From Allorhizobium paknamense (GTDB lineage: Bacteria > Pseudomonadota > Alphaproteobacteria > Rhizobiales > Rhizobiaceae): a DNA stretch of 64,000 nt. The stretch spans positions 434,001 to 498,000 of the forward strand of contig NZ_JAUSWH010000001.1 in assembly GCF_030815125.1 (NCBI RefSeq), given 5' to 3'. The first letter of the stretch is position 1. Every line of letters begins with the position of its first letter. This document shows positions 10,305-20,872 of the stretch, in pieces. Below the pieces are notes generated by a model that was not told where the DNA came from, searched no databases, and saw only the letters and a list, made by a program, of their open reading frames with translations. The translations under genes and the position numbers were made by a program.

Positions 10305-10813
10305 TGCCAGCCATCCGCATGCGCCGTGCAAGCGAGACCGATATCGACTTCATGATGTCGGCGGAACGGCAGCCCGGCTATGCGGAACTGGTAGGCCGCT
10401 TTACCGAGGATGAATACCGGGCGGAAATGGCGAAAGCCGATTCCGCCGTGATGATCGGTGAGGATGACGGCGTGCCCGTGGGGCTGGTCATTCTGCAAAA
10501 CATCCACCACCATTTCCGCAATATTTATATCAAACGTGTCGTGGTGGAGCAGGCTGGTCATGGTATCGGCACGGCCATGATGCAGAGCGTGACGGACTGG
10601 GCCTTCACGGAGTTGAACGCCTATCGCCTGTGGCTCAGTGCACATGCCCATAATCTTCGTGCGCAGCGGGTTTATGAAAAGGTTGGCTTCCGGCAGGAAG
10701 GCGTGCAATGCGGCGCCTATGGCTGGCCGGACGGCCGCTTTACCGACCTCGTGCAGATGTCACTGCTCCAGCCGGAATGGCAGGCTCTGGCGGCAACCCG
10801 CGATCTGGCGTAA
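10304..10813 (+). CDS. GNAT family N-acetyltransferase
   Basis: A 169-residue acyl-CoA-dependent acetyltransferase. The ATG at 10304 overlaps the rnd stop codon by the ATGA arrangement; the longer open frame upstream is a shadow of rnd. The acetyl-CoA loop is visible as QAGHGIGTAMM within motif A, preceded by the strand IYIKRVVVE. The C-terminal NLRAQRVYEKVGFRQEG is the usual motif B. Its form resembles RimJ/SpeG-type enzymes, but the acceptor (protein N-terminus, polyamine or small molecule) cannot be decided. Confidence 0.88.
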   Translation: MPAIRMRRASETDIDFMMSAERQPGYAELVGRFTEDEYRAEMAKADSAVMIGEDDGVPVGLVILQNIHHHFRNIYIKRVVVEQAGHGIGTAMMQSVTDWAFTELNAYRLWLSAHAHNLRAQRVYEKVGFRQEGVQCGAYGWPDGRFTDLVQMSLLQPEWQALAATRDLA

Positions 10814-10843
10814 GACCGCCCAATAAATCACTGGAACTTCGTC

Positions 10844-11824
10844 GTGGAACTGCCCGCCTCCTTGAAAAGCGCCGTGGAGCGCCTGCTTGAAAACCAGCCG
10901 CTTGAGCCGCTGATGAAGGCGGCGGAGCGGCTGTCCAGCCGCTATCGCCGTGAGGTGCGGGATGGGGTCTTGCATATTGGCGACGATCTGGCCGCAAAGG
11001 CCTATCTGGCCGCCCGCCTGCCCGCGACCTTTGCCGCCGTGCGCGCCGCCTTGGAAGCCGTTGCGGAAAGCCGCAGCGATTTTGCGCCGAAGACGCTGCT
11101 GGATGTCGGCTCAGGCCCCGGCACCGCGCTGTGGGCCACCAGCGATTGCTGGGACGGGCTGGAAAGGGCAACCTTGGTGGAGGCAAGCCCAGCCATTCGC
11201 AAAGTCGGAGAGACACTCTCCGCAGCCCTGCCTTTTGCATGCGACTGGCAGGCGGGCGATATAACCCGCAACCTGCCAGCCCTGCCCCCAGCCGATCTCG
11301 TCACGCTGGCCTATGTGCTCGATGAATTGCCGGTGGATGCGGTGGCAAAGGTCACGACCAGGCTCTGGGCCATGACGGGGGATGTGATCGCCATCATCGA
11401 ACCCGGCACCCCGGCGGGCTTTCAACGCATTCTCGTGGCCCGACAGACACTCATCGATCAAGGGGCGCATATCCTGGCGCCCTGCACCCATAACGCCGCC
11501 TGTCCTGTACACGGATCGGACTGGTGCCATTTCTCCCGCCGCGTCGCGCGTTCGCGTCTGCACCGGCAGGTCAAGCAGGGAGAGGTGCCGTGGGAAGACG
11601 AGAAATACATCTTCATCGCCGCTGCTCGCAAGCCCGCCACCATCAAAGGTGCGCGGGTGCTGATGCCGCCGCGCATTGCCGGCGGCGTTGCCCGGCTGAA
11701 ACTCTGTGAGAGCGACGGGCAGCTTGCCGAAGTGATGCTGAGCCGTCGCGACGGCGAGGCCTTCAAGGCCGCCCGCCGCGCTGATTGGGGCGACCTGTTG
11801 GCTACGGATATCATTAACCGCTGA
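10844..11824 (+). CDS. Rsm22-like SAM-dependent methyltransferase (ribosomal small-subunit family)
   Basis: A 326-residue protein starting at GTG 10844, 30 bp after the acetyltransferase. The SAM-binding motif I is [14 protein letters not shown]. Further on are [12 protein letters not shown] and a cysteine cluster, [17 protein letters not shown], near residues 210-226. This set is the signature of the Rsm22/METTL17 family, needed for small mitoribosomal subunit assembly in eukaryotes; a four-cysteine Fe-S site has been described there. Here three cysteines lie in this segment. A role in 30S maturation is inference. Confidence 0.78.
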   Translation: MELPASLKSAVERLLENQPLEPLMKAAERLSSRYRREVRDGVLHIGDDLAAKAYLAARLPATFAAVRAALEAVAESRSDFAPKTLLDVGSGPGTALWATSDCWDGLERATLVEASPAIRKVGETLSAALPFACDWQAGDITRNLPALPPADLVTLAYVLDELPVDAVAKVTTRLWAMTGDVIAIIEPGTPAGFQRILVARQTLIDQGAHILAPCTHNAACPVHGSDWCHFSRRVARSRLHRQVKQGEVPWEDEKYIFIAAARKPATIKGARVLMPPRIAGGVARLKLCESDGQLAEVMLSRRDGEAFKAARRADWGDLLATDIINR

Positions 11825-13169
11825 ACGTATCCCACAGCAGTTTGATATTCAGCGCGATGATGATGGCCGCCACCACCCAGGCCAGCACCGCCACGGGCTT
11901 TGAAATCACGAACCGGCCCATCTTGCGTTTGTCGGTGACGAAGCTGATCAGCGGCACCACAGCAAAGGGCAATTGCATGGACAGCACCACCTGGCTCAGC
12001 ACCAGAAGTTCCGCCGTGCCCTTGTCACCGTAAAGATAGGTGACGACAACCACTGGAATGATCGCAAGGCTGCGGGTGATCAGGCGGCGCGCCCAATCGG
12101 GAATTCGAAGCCGCAGGAACCCTTCCATGACGATCTGCCCGGCAAGCGTTGCCGTGACCGTGGAATTGATGCCCGAAGCGAGCAGCGCCACGGCAAACAG
12201 CGTCGAAGCAATGGCAAAGCCGAGCAGCGGCGACAGCATCTGGTGCGCCTGCTCGATTTCCGCGACATCCGTATGGCCCTTGGCATGGAAAACGCCCGCC
12301 GCGACGATGAGAATGGCAGCGTTGACGAACAGCGCCAGCATCAGCGCCACGGTGCTGTCCACCGTTGCCCAGCGGATAGCCTCTCGCCTGCCCTCGTCAT
12401 TGCGCTCATAGGCGCGGGTCTGGACGATGGAGGAATGCAGATAGAGATTATGCGGCATCACCGTGGCGCCGATAATGCCGATCGCCACATAGAGCATCTC
12501 CTTGTTGGTGAGGATCTCGCTCTTCGGAATGAAGCCGTTCAGCACTTCGGCAATCGGCGGCTGCGCCATGGCGATCTGGACGATGAAACAGAGCGCGATG
12601 ATCGACAGCAGCGAGACCACGAAAGCTTCCAGAAAGCGGAAACCCTTGTTCATCAACAGAAGCAGCAGGAAAACATCGAGCGCCGTGATCACCGCACCGA
12701 TCACCAGCGGAATGCCGAAAAGCAGCTGCAGCGCAATCGCCGTGCCGATCACTTCCGCCAGATCGCAGGCAATAATGGCCAGTTCGCAGGCAATCCACAA
12801 ACAGATGCGTACCGGCGGCGAATAGTGATCGCGGCAGGCCTGCGCCAGATCGCGCCCCGTGGCGATGCCCAGCCGCGCTGACAGCGCTTGCAACAGGATC
12901 GCCATGAGATTGGACAGCATGATCACCGACAGCAGCGTGTAGCCGAAGGCCGACCCACCGGCGATATCGGTGGCCCAGTTGCCCGGATCCATATAGCCCA
13001 CGGACACCATGTAACCCGGCCCGGCAAAGGCAAAGAGCTTGCGCACCCAGGATCCGCTCTTCGGCACCCGGACACTGGCATGCACTTCCGACAGACTTTC
13101 CCGGTCCGGTACGGATCCGGTGAATTTCCAGCCCTGCTCTGCCATGGTCCCCATCTGCGACTGCGTCAT
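11814..13169 (-). CDS. mntH: Nramp-family manganese transporter MntH
   Basis: A 451-residue inner-membrane, proton-coupled Mn(II) importer. The start at 13169 was chosen over the ATG at 13202 because a Shine-Dalgarno-like AAGG precedes it and the longer version would run through the operator candidate. The TM1 metal-site motif DPGN (in [15 protein letters not shown]) and the TM6 motif [10 protein letters not shown] are both present, as in all true Nramp proteins. About eleven hydrophobic segments can be counted. The gene is divergent from mntR. Its stop overlaps the end of the convergent Rsm22-like gene by a few bases. Confidence 0.94.
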   Translation of the reverse strand: MTQSQMGTMAEQGWKFTGSVPDRESLSEVHASVRVPKSGSWVRKLFAFAGPGYMVSVGYMDPGNWATDIAGGSAFGYTLLSVIMLSNLMAILLQALSARLGIATGRDLAQACRDHYSPPVRICLWIACELAIIACDLAEVIGTAIALQLLFGIPLVIGAVITALDVFLLLLLMNKGFRFLEAFVVSLLSIIALCFIVQIAMAQPPIAEVLNGFIPKSEILTNKEMLYVAIGIIGATVMPHNLYLHSSIVQTRAYERNDEGRREAIRWATVDSTVALMLALFVNAAILIVAAGVFHAKGHTDVAEIEQAHQMLSPLLGFAIASTLFAVALLASGINSTVTATLAGQIVMEGFLRLRIPDWARRLITRSLAIIPVVVVTYLYGDKGTAELLVLSQVVLSMQLPFAVVPLISFVTDKRKMGRFVISKPVAVLAWVVAAIIIALNIKLLWDTFSG

Positions 13170-13182
13170 TGCAAAAACCTTG

Positions 13183-13199
13183 TTGAGAATGATTTGCAA
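13183..13199. promoter_or_regulatory. Fur/Mur-like box upstream of mntH
   Basis: TTGAGAAT-G-ATTTGCAA is an imperfect palindrome (6 of 8 positions pair) with the layout of a Fur-family box, 13 bp before the mntH start. In rhizobia the Fur homologue Mur represses Mn import genes when Mn is plentiful. Assignment to Mur or Fur is inference. Confidence 0.5.
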
Positions 13200-13218
13200 C
13201 AATCTGCCGCGATTTCAA

Positions 13219-13242
13219 GAATTATGCAATAGGCTATAATTC
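13219..13242. promoter_or_regulatory. palindrome between mntH and mntR, MntR operator candidate
   Basis: GAATTAT and ATAATTC form a 7-bp perfect inverted repeat with a 10-bp spacer that includes AGGCTAT, a core reminiscent of enterobacterial MntR boxes. It lies in the divergent promoter region. Confidence 0.45.
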
Positions 13243-13356
13243 ATTGCAGGGGCTTTATAAAAAGAATGCAACCTTGGAAAGCCATCGCTTAAGCTGTTCA
13301 AGCGAGCCAAGGATTGTTATAGGCCAAGGGAAGCACAACGAAGCGAGGAAGGGCCG

Positions 13357-13815
13357 GTGGCGCGCAATCTGCAGAATAACTCCCGTCGCAGCGCGCTTCC
13401 CGAAGCCGAAGAGCATTGCGAGGGCTTTCGCCAGACGCGGGAAGCGCAGCGCGCCGCGCTGGTGGAGGATTATGTCGAGCTGATTGCCGATCTGATCGCC
13501 GAGGGCCAGGAAGCCCGGCAGGTGGATATTGCCGAGCGGCTGGGGGTGGCGCAGCCGACGGTGGCCAAGATGCTGGCGCGGCTCTCCGAAAGCGGGCTCA
13601 TCTCCCGCAAGCCCTATCGCGGCGTCTTTCTGACTGAGGCCGGTGAAAAGCTTGCCCGCGAAAGCCGCGAGCGCCACGAGATCGTCGAGGCCTTCCTGAA
13701 AATGCTCGGCGTCGATGAGCGCACCGCCCGCATCGACGCCGAAGGCATCGAACATTATGTCAGCGCCGAAACGCTGGATGCCTTTCGCCGGGCGCTGGCC
13801 AGCGGCAAGGCTTAG
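13357..13815 (+). CDS. mntR: manganese-responsive regulator MntR (DtxR family)
   Basis: A 152-residue DNA-binding metalloregulator, starting at GTG 13357 after GAGGAAGG. The winged helix-turn-helix is plain: [30 protein letters not shown], split here as [18 protein letters not shown] and its recognition helix. The wing ([13 protein letters not shown]) and a metal-site segment ([16 protein letters not shown], with the family-typical RHE..E) follow. It is short and lacks the SH3-like domain of DtxR, as MntR proteins do. It is divergent from mntH and should repress it when Mn(II) is plentiful. Confidence 0.9.
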   Translation: MARNLQNNSRRSALPEAEEHCEGFRQTREAQRAALVEDYVELIADLIAEGQEARQVDIAERLGVAQPTVAKMLARLSESGLISRKPYRGVFLTEAGEKLARESRERHEIVEAFLKMLGVDERTARIDAEGIEHYVSAETLDAFRRALASGKA

Positions 13816-13873
13816 AGAATATACGGAAAAAGCGGAATCTGGCCTTCTCGTATATAAGAAAAAACAAATGAAA

Positions 13874-15394
13874 CTACTCGAACCGGAAAGCGAGACGCTT
13901 CCCCGTCAGCTTTGCCAGTTGCTGCAAGCGTCCATCAAGCCGTTCGCCGGCAAAATCGCCATAGCCCTTCGGCACCACGAATTCGAGATCGAGATCGCTG
14001 CGGCTTGAGCGTTCGAAGAAAAGGTGGTCGACCACGCCGGGCATGGACGCCGAAAACAGATAGACGACGCGCAACAGCCCGCCCAGAAGCTTTGCCCGGT
14101 CCAGAAAGTGCTGCGTGGCAATCGTTGCCAACGGCCCGGTCTGCCCGTCATCATGCAAGCCTTCGAAGCGGTAGTAGTTGGCAAGCGCAATAAAGGCCCG
14201 GCCCGGATGGGTAATGCCGACAAAGGAAGAATGGGCAATCAGGTTCAGCGCCTGCAACCCGCGATAATCCGGATGCGCGCGCCAGCTGATATCCGCCAGC
14301 AGGCAGGCCGCCTGCCGGTAGCGCGCTTCCTCTTCGGTTTCGCTCACATCGAACAGCGGCATCATCCGCCCGGTCCAGCGGGCCAGTTCCCGCGCATGTT
14401 CGGGCGAGCGGGCGCGCAGGATCGCCAGTTCATCGGCGGCCTCAAGCAGCGGGTCCAGCGCCCTCTCCTCCTCGCTCATCAGCGAATAGAGATAGCCTTC
14501 ACGCACGCCTTGCGCGGAAAAGCAGATGGTCGCGGGCTGCATGGCATCCAGCACTTCGCGCATGGCCACGGCGCCAAAGGGCATCAAAGCCCGGCGGCTT
14601 TTGGAAATCGTCTGCCAGGCGGCTGTCTTGGCGGCCACGCCGGAGATGATTTCATCGAGAAACAGCAGCATTTCCCCGAGCGGCAATTCATAGCCCTGCA
14701 TCATGTGCAGCGGGTAATCGCGGATTTCCATGTGCAGTTTGGCAATATTGCGCCAGGTGCCGCCCACGGCGTAGAAAACGCGGCCTTTGCCCTTCTTCAG
14801 CAGGGCGGCGTCCTTCACATGCTTGCGGGCTATGGCGCGCGCCTTTTCCAGCACGCCGCCCGATTGTTCGGAAAGCCGCAAGCCGCCCAGCGGCAGCGTA
14901 ATGCCCTTGCCGATCTGCTTGCCGGAAATATCCACCAGTTCCAGCGAGCCGCCACCGAGATCACCGGCAATGCCATCCACATCGTGAAAGCCGCTAACGA
15001 TGCCATAGGCGGAATAGAGCGCCTCTTCCTCGCCCGTCAGCACCCGAATGTCATGATCGAGAATGCGGCTGGCCTCGGCAATGAAAGCCGGACCGTTTTC
15101 CGACTCGCGCGCCGCCGCCGTCGCCAGCACATGCATGGACACGGCGCGCGCCTGTTTCGACAGCGCATGGAAGCGCCGCAAGGCGGCCAGCGCCCGCTGC
15201 ACGCCCTCGTCATCCATCCGGCCGGTGGTGGCCAGACCCTTGCCAAGGCCGCACAGCACCTTCTCGTTGAAGAGAATGGTCGGGGCTCTGGCAAGCCCCT
15301 CATAGATCACCAGTCGAATGGAATTGGAACCGATATCGACAACGGAAACCGGGGCTATGCCGGGCAAACGCCCCTGCGCTTCTGATTGGGTCAT
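13874..15394 (-). CDS. ppx: exopolyphosphatase (Ppx/GppA family)
   Basis: A 506-residue enzyme that removes terminal phosphate from inorganic polyphosphate; some members also hydrolyse pppGpp. The ASKHA-fold phosphate loops are VVDIGSNSIRLVIYEG near the N-terminus and AGDLGGGSLELVDI near residue 150. The C-terminal half resembles the HD-like domain of Ppx. It starts 14 bp after the ppk stop codon, so synthesis and degradation of polyphosphate are in one operon. Confidence 0.92.
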   Translation of the reverse strand: MTQSEAQGRLPGIAPVSVVDIGSNSIRLVIYEGLARAPTILFNEKVLCGLGKGLATTGRMDDEGVQRALAALRRFHALSKQARAVSMHVLATAAARESENGPAFIAEASRILDHDIRVLTGEEEALYSAYGIVSGFHDVDGIAGDLGGGSLELVDISGKQIGKGITLPLGGLRLSEQSGGVLEKARAIARKHVKDAALLKKGKGRVFYAVGGTWRNIAKLHMEIRDYPLHMMQGYELPLGEMLLFLDEIISGVAAKTAAWQTISKSRRALMPFGAVAMREVLDAMQPATICFSAQGVREGYLYSLMSEEERALDPLLEAADELAILRARSPEHARELARWTGRMMPLFDVSETEEEARYRQAACLLADISWRAHPDYRGLQALNLIAHSSFVGITHPGRAFIALANYYRFEGLHDDGQTGPLATIATQHFLDRAKLLGGLLRVVYLFSASMPGVVDHLFFERSSRSDLDLEFVVPKGYGDFAGERLDGRLQQLAKLTGKRLAFRFE

Positions 15395-15408
15395 GAATAT
15401 CCGTATGC

Positions 15409-17598
15409 TTACTTCCGGCCCGAAATGAGCCCGGCGATCAGCTTCGGCGCGCTCGATTTCAATGCTTCTCCCCGGCCTGACAGGCTGGGATTGGTCATGA
15501 AATAGTGTTGCGCGTTGAAAGGTTCCTCACCGGGTCGAACATCCATGCGCCTGGAGGTTCCATCGGGCAATATCTCGTAGCTCTGCTGGTTGTCAATCAG
15601 ATTGCCAAGCATGATCTGTGACAGAACCTGCTCATGCACGGTGGGATTGACGAGCGGCACCAGCGTTTCCACGCGGCGGTCGAGATTGCGCGGCATCATG
15701 TCGGCCGAGCCGATATAGACCAGCGCCTTTTCCGAGGGCAGCCGATGACCATTGGCAAAGCAGAAGATGCGGCTGTGCTCCAGGAAGCGCCCGACAATGG
15801 ATTTGACGCGGATATTTTCGGAAAGCCCCGGCACTTTCGGCCTGAGGCAGCAGATGCCGCGCACCACGAGATCCACCTCCACGCCCGCCTGGCTGGCGCG
15901 ATAGAGGGCATCGATAATCTCGGGATCGACCAGCGAATTCATCTTCATCCAGATGCCGGAGGGCTTGCCCTCGCTGGCATTGCGGATTTCCTCATCGATA
16001 TGCTTGAGAATGCGGGTTCTCAGCGTATAGGGCGAAACGGCGAGCTTCATATTTTCCTCCGGCTCGCCATAGCCGGTGATGAAGTTGAAGACATTGGCCA
16101 TGTCGTGGGCGATCTTCGGATTGCAGGTGAAGAAGGACAGGTCCGTATAGATCTTCGCCGTGATCGGGTGGTAATTGCCGGTGCCGATATGGCAATAGGT
16201 GCGCAGCTTGCCATCCTCGCGCCGCACCACCATCGACATCTTGGCGTGGGTCTTCAGTTCGATGAAGCCGAAGACCACCTGCACGCCCGCCCGCTCCAGG
16301 TCACGCGCCCAGCGGATATTGGCCTCTTCGTCAAACCGCGCCTTCAGCTCCACCAGCGCCGTCACGGATTTACCGGCCTCTGCGGCATCGATCAGCGCCC
16401 GCACGATCGGGCTGTCATTGGAGGTGCGGTAGAGCGTCTGCTTGATCGCCAGCACGTCCGGGTCGCGCGCAGCCTGAATGAGGAACTGCACCACCACATC
16501 GAAGCTTTCATAGGGGTGATGCACCACCATGTCCTTTTCGCGGATGGCAGCCAGGCAATCGCCCATATGCTCGCGCACACGCTCGGGAAAGCGGGCATTG
16601 TAAGGTTCGAAGCGCAGATCCTCCCGCGGCGCCTTGGTGATTTCCGACATGGTGTTGAGCGCCAGAAGACCCGGCAACACGGCCACGCGATTGTCCGGCA
16701 CGCCAAGCTGCTCCACCACGAACTGGCGCAGCGCCGCCGGCATTTCCGAATCCGTCTCGATGCGGATCACCGAGCCCCGGCGACGGCGCTTCAGCGCGGT
16801 TTCGAAGAAGCGCACCAGATCTTCCGCCTCTTCCTCCACCTCGATATCGCTGTCGCGGATAATGCGGAACGTGCCGTAGCCCTTGACCTCATAGCCGGGA
16901 TAGAGCCGGTGAATGAACATGCCCACCACGTCTTCCAGCGTGATGTAGCGAATGGTGGTCTTGTCATCCGGCAGGCGGATGAAGCGGTCCAGCGTCGTCG
17001 GCAGGCGCAAAAGCGCCGTCATCGGCTCCTTGCCGCGCAGGCTGAGCAATTGCAGCCCCATGGAAAAGCCGAGATTGGGAATGAAGGGGAACGGATGCGC
17101 CGGATCGATGGAAAGCGGCGTCAGCACCGGAAAGATCGATTGCTCGAACTCACCTTCCAGCCAGGCGCGATCCTCATCCGAAAGTGCTGCCGGGCGCACA
17201 ATCAGAATGTCTTCCTTGGCGAGATATTGTTGCAGCACGGCGAGCGAAGCCTGCTGCTCCATCTGTAGATTGTCGATTTCCTTGAGAATGTCCTCAAGCT
17301 GCTCGGCGGGCGTCCTGCCATCGGGGCTCTTCACCGCAATGCCCTGGCGCACCTGGCCTTCCAGACCCGCAACGCGGACCATGAAGAACTCATCGAGGTT
17401 GGCGGCGGAAATGGAAAGAAACCGCACGCGCTCCAGAAGCGGATGGGCGGTGTTCAGCGTTTCTTCCAACACACGGCGGTTGAATTGCAGCCAGGAAAAT
17501 TCGCGATTGATGAACCGGCTGGGGCTGGTGAGCAGATCCTCACGCGGTTCGTTCTCCGCCATTTCGCCCGCGACTGCCTCGGTTGCCACGCCGTCCAT
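15409..17598 (-). CDS. ppk: polyphosphate kinase PPK1
   Basis: A 729-residue enzyme that polymerises the terminal phosphate of ATP into polyphosphate. The N-terminal domain opens with [19 protein letters not shown], a PPK1 hallmark. The autophosphorylated histidine lies in [11 protein letters not shown], with a second conserved His in [10 protein letters not shown]. The C-terminal domain has the [17 protein letters not shown] motif. It is followed by ppx and preceded, 80 bp away, by hdaA. Confidence 0.96.
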   Translation of the reverse strand: MDGVATEAVAGEMAENEPREDLLTSPSRFINREFSWLQFNRRVLEETLNTAHPLLERVRFLSISAANLDEFFMVRVAGLEGQVRQGIAVKSPDGRTPAEQLEDILKEIDNLQMEQQASLAVLQQYLAKEDILIVRPAALSDEDRAWLEGEFEQSIFPVLTPLSIDPAHPFPFIPNLGFSMGLQLLSLRGKEPMTALLRLPTTLDRFIRLPDDKTTIRYITLEDVVGMFIHRLYPGYEVKGYGTFRIIRDSDIEVEEEAEDLVRFFETALKRRRRGSVIRIETDSEMPAALRQFVVEQLGVPDNRVAVLPGLLALNTMSEITKAPREDLRFEPYNARFPERVREHMGDCLAAIREKDMVVHHPYESFDVVVQFLIQAARDPDVLAIKQTLYRTSNDSPIVRALIDAAEAGKSVTALVELKARFDEEANIRWARDLERAGVQVVFGFIELKTHAKMSMVVRREDGKLRTYCHIGTGNYHPITAKIYTDLSFFTCNPKIAHDMANVFNFITGYGEPEENMKLAVSPYTLRTRILKHIDEEIRNASEGKPSGIWMKMNSLVDPEIIDALYRASQAGVEVDLVVRGICCLRPKVPGLSENIRVKSIVGRFLEHSRIFCFANGHRLPSEKALVYIGSADMMPRNLDRRVETLVPLVNPTVHEQVLSQIMLGNLIDNQQSYEILPDGTSRRMDVRPGEEPFNAQHYFMTNPSLSGRGEALKSSAPKLIAGLISGRK

Positions 17599-17678
17599 AA
17601 TCTTCCTTCCCCGAAAAATTCCCGATTCTTCCGTGCGATTTATAACAGCAACACGACGTTCCTGTGACGAACGATGCG

Positions 17679-18398
17679 TTATTCCCCCCGGCTGTCATCA
17701 ACGGGATTCATCTCGGCCAGAACCTCCAGCGCCAGCGCCCGGGTAATGCGGGCACGCCGCGCCAGCGCCAGCCTGTCGATACGCTCCACCACCTCCTGCG
17801 CCGCCGCCAGCGAGCGTTCCATACGGCTGACGATGGTGGCAATGATCCGGTCATCCACCGAAAGCTGCCGGTCGGAAAACAGCTTGAAAATCACCTGCGA
17901 CAACAGCGCCTCGTCCGGCTCTCCAATTTCCACCAGCGTTGCCGCCTTGAGGCGCGAGCGCAGATCCGGCAGCGCGACATTCCAGGAGAGCGGCCAACTG
18001 CGCGAGGTCATCAGCAGGCTGGTGCCATGCTGGCGCACGCTGTTGATGACGTGGAAAAGCTCGACCTCATCGAAGCCGGCCCGGTCGGCATCCTCGAACA
18101 AGACCGGCCCCTCGCCCGCCTTGACCGAAGCATTGCTGCCCGAAAGCGGCAGGATGTCCGACGCTCCGCTTTCGCTGCGCCACACCTCCGCCAGATGCGA
18201 TTTGCCGGAGCCCTGCGGCCCGGTGAGGATGACCACCGGAGAAGGCCATTCCGGCCAGGAATCGATAATGGCGACGGCTGCCGCCAGACGTTCGGACACG
18301 AGCAGATCCTCCCGCCCGGAGGCGGGTTGATGGGCAAATGCCAGCGGCAATTGTTCGCCCGATGTGCGACGCGCCGCCCCCTTGTTGATATCACGCAT
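17679..18398 (-). CDS. hdaA: DnaA-inactivating regulator HdaA
   Basis: A 239-residue DnaA-like AAA+ protein without the DNA-binding domain. With the beta clamp it stimulates ATP hydrolysis by DnaA to prevent over-initiation. An N-terminal clamp-binding motif is visible (QLPLAF, residues 17-22), followed by Walker A (GPQGSGKSH) and a degenerate Walker B (VLFEDADR). The R-rich sensor segment [15 protein letters not shown] is near the end. The start codon directly follows the stop of the AI-2E family gene. This arrangement is common in rhizobia. Confidence 0.88.
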   Translation of the reverse strand: MRDINKGAARRTSGEQLPLAFAHQPASGREDLLVSERLAAAVAIIDSWPEWPSPVVILTGPQGSGKSHLAEVWRSESGASDILPLSGSNASVKAGEGPVLFEDADRAGFDEVELFHVINSVRQHGTSLLMTSRSWPLSWNVALPDLRSRLKAATLVEIGEPDEALLSQVIFKLFSDRQLSVDDRIIATIVSRMERSLAAAQEVVERIDRLALARRARITRALALEVLAEMNPVDDSRGE

Positions 18399-19535
18399 TC
18401 ACTTCTCTGAAATCACGGGAGGGCGAACCTCTTCGATCATGGTCGCCGGTTCGCCGTAGTAAAGATCGCTGTTAAGATACCGTTTCACGGCAAAGCGAAC
18501 AAGCACGCCAATGGCCGCCGAGCACGGCACCGCCACCAGAACCCCCAGAAAACCGAAGAGCGCGCCGAAGGCAAACAGCGCAAACATCAGCCAGACCGGA
18601 TGCAGGCCAACGCTGGAGCCGACGAGCTTCGGTTGCAGCACATTGCCTTCCAGAAACTGGCCGGAAAAGAAGAACACGGCGGTGATCACCACATAGATGT
18701 AATCCGGCCAGTACTGAACCGTTGCCACGCCGAGCGCCAGCAGCAGCCCCACGGTGGAGCCAACATAGGGAATGAAGCTGATCATGCCGGAGAAAAAGCC
18801 GATCAGCAGGCCGAAATTGATGCCGATGATCGAAAGGCCCAGCGCATAATAGATGCCGAGAATGAGGCAGAGCGAGCCCTGGCCGCGCACGAAACCGGCA
18901 ATGGTGCGGTTCATATCGCGGGCGATTTCCCGGACCGCACCCACCTGATTGCGCGGGATGAGGCTATCCAGCTTGTCCATCATCCGGTCCCAGTCAAGCA
19001 GCAGGTAAAAGGCGACGACCGGCGTCACCACCAGCAGCGACAGGATATCGAGCAGCGCCTTGCCGGAATTCCAGATCTGCGACAGCAGCGTGCCGATGAA
19101 ACCGGCGCCCTCGGCCAGATAACGGGAAAAATTGCCCTTGATCGCCGTCATCTGCCCGGCGATCTGGTTGTTCAGCCACTTCGGCAGCCAGGTATTGGAT
19201 TTGGTGATCAGCGTCTGCAATTGGCTGACATAGCCCGGCACATTGCTGATGAAATCATTGAGCTGGGTGACCAGCACCGGAATGATGATCATCAGCGACA
19301 GCGCGAACACAACGACAAAGGACGTCAGAATGACGATGGTGGCCATGAGCCGGGAGAGGCCGAGCTTTTGCAGCCGGTCCGCCACCGGATCCAGGAAATA
19401 GGCGAGCGCCATGCCCGCAACGAAAGGCAGCAGGACGGAACTGAACAGGAAAAGAAAGACGACGATCACCGCCAGCGTCGCCAGTGCAAAAAGCACCTGC
19501 CGCCACAGGACCGAGCCGCTGACGCGTTTATCCAT
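18399..19535 (-). CDS. AI-2E family transporter / PerM-like membrane protein
   Basis: A 378-residue inner-membrane protein. The ATG at 19535 follows GGAAGGAA; the open frame extends 27 codons further without a better start. About seven or eight hydrophobic segments are seen in the family layout: two N-terminal helices, a periplasmic loop, then a C-terminal bundle with GMISFIPYVGSTVGLLLALG, the conserved signature. Members include the E. coli autoinducer exporter TqsA and permeases of unknown substrate, so the exported compound is unknown. It is divergent from purM and followed without a gap by hdaA. Confidence 0.85.
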   Translation of the reverse strand: MDKRVSGSVLWRQVLFALATLAVIVVFLFLFSSVLLPFVAGMALAYFLDPVADRLQKLGLSRLMATIVILTSFVVVFALSLMIIIPVLVTQLNDFISNVPGYVSQLQTLITKSNTWLPKWLNNQIAGQMTAIKGNFSRYLAEGAGFIGTLLSQIWNSGKALLDILSLLVVTPVVAFYLLLDWDRMMDKLDSLIPRNQVGAVREIARDMNRTIAGFVRGQGSLCLILGIYYALGLSIIGINFGLLIGFFSGMISFIPYVGSTVGLLLALGVATVQYWPDYIYVVITAVFFFSGQFLEGNVLQPKLVGSSVGLHPVWLMFALFAFGALFGFLGVLVAVPCSAAIGVLVRFAVKRYLNSDLYYGEPATMIEEVRPPVISEK

Positions 19536-19795
19536 GTTCCATTCCTTCCAAAGAGGTTTCCACGAGAGATAAAGTGCGCTTTCCCCAGCGGTCAAGGCGG
19601 GCATCGAGAACAGCATGGGAGAAGCCGTGAAAAGCGCGGAAAAGCCATGTTTTGCAGGCCAGCCGCTTGAAACCGCGCCGTCTTCGTGCGAAGGGCAGCG
19701 CCAAAGGCCGAAGCGCCTCCGGCGGGCTTTCGCTCACGGGCGCGCTTTCTCCGCCTATTCTGTTGGATTTCTATTCTGAGCCTGGGAGACGCATG

Positions 19796-20872
19796 ATGAG
19801 CGAGCACGGCAAGAACGGCCTGACCTACAGCGACGCCGGTGTCGATATCGATGCCGGAAACCTGCTGGTCGAGAAGATCAAGCCTGCCGTGCGCTCCACC
19901 CGCCGCCCTGGCGCGGATGGCGAAATCGGCGGCTTCGGCGGCCTGTTCGACCTCAAGGCCGCAGGCTTCAAGGACCCGATCCTGGTGGCCGCCAATGACG
20001 GTGTCGGCACCAAGCTGAAGATCGCCATCGACGCCAATCTCCACGATACGGTGGGCATCGACCTCGTCGCCATGTGCGTGAACGATCTGGTGGTTCAGGG
20101 GGCTGAACCCCTGCTCTTCCTCGATTACTTCGCCACCGGAAAGCTGGATCCGGATCAGGGTGCGGCCATTGTCGGCGGCATTGCCAGCGGCTGCCGTGAG
20201 GCAGGCTGCGCGCTGATCGGCGGCGAGACGGCGGAAATGCCGGGCATGTATGCAGGCGGCGATTATGATCTCGCCGGTTTTGCGGTCGGCGCCGCCGAGC
20301 GCGGCGAATTGCTGCCGGCGGGCGATATTGCCGAAGGCGATGTCATTCTGGGCCTTGCCTCTTCGGGCGTTCATTCCAACGGGTATTCGCTGGTGCGCAA
20401 GATCGTCGGCCTGTCCGGCCTCACCTGGGAGGCGCAGGCCCCGTTTGCCGATGCCGGGATTTCGCTCGGCACCGCCCTTTTGACGCCGACCCGCATCTAT
20501 GTGAAGCCGCTCCTGAAGGCGATCCGCGAAACCAGGGCCCTGAAGGCGCTTGCCCATATCACCGGCGGCGGTTTTCCTGAAAACATTCCGCGCGTGCTGC
20601 CCAAGCATCTGGCGGCGGAAATCGATCTGTCGGCCATCCCGGTTCCGCCGGTCTTCTCGTGGCTAGCCAAGACCGGCGGCGTGGCGCAGAATGAAATGCT
20701 GCGCACCTTCAACTGCGGCGTTGGCATGATCGTCGTGGTGCCCGCCGACAAGGCCGAAGAGGTTTCCGCCGTGCTGGCTGGCGAAGGCGAAACCGTCATG
20801 CGCCTTGGCCGGATGGTGGCGCGGGAAGACGGCGCCCATGGCACGATCTACAAGGGCACGCTCGCCCTATGA
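19796..20872 (+). CDS. purM: phosphoribosylformylglycinamidine cyclo-ligase
   Basis: A 358-residue AIR synthetase, step five of purine synthesis: ATP-driven closure of FGAM to AIR. The start at 19796 lies 6 bp after GGGAGA; the upstream extension in the same frame is not coding-like. Family motifs include the N-terminal [14 protein letters not shown], the ATP-site segment [14 protein letters not shown] and [13 protein letters not shown]. The gene ends in an ATGA overlap with purN, so the two are coupled. Confidence 0.97.
   Translation: MSEHGKNGLTYSDAGVDIDAGNLLVEKIKPAVRSTRRPGADGEIGGFGGLFDLKAAGFKDPILVAANDGVGTKLKIAIDANLHDTVGIDLVAMCVNDLVVQGAEPLLFLDYFATGKLDPDQGAAIVGGIASGCREAGCALIGGETAEMPGMYAGGDYDLAGFAVGAAERGELLPAGDIAEGDVILGLASSGVHSNGYSLVRKIVGLSGLTWEAQAPFADAGISLGTALLTPTRIYVKPLLKAIRETRALKALAHITGGGFPENIPRVLPKHLAAEIDLSAIPVPPVFSWLAKTGGVAQNEMLRTFNCGVGMIVVVPADKAEEVSAVLAGEGETVMRLGRMVAREDGAHGTIYKGTLAL

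Noticed and set aside
15634..17268. 544-codon open frame opposite ppk
   Set aside because: It is fully antisense to a gene with intact catalytic motifs, and its translation is low-complexity His/Arg/Gly-rich, as expected from the complement of GC-rich codons.
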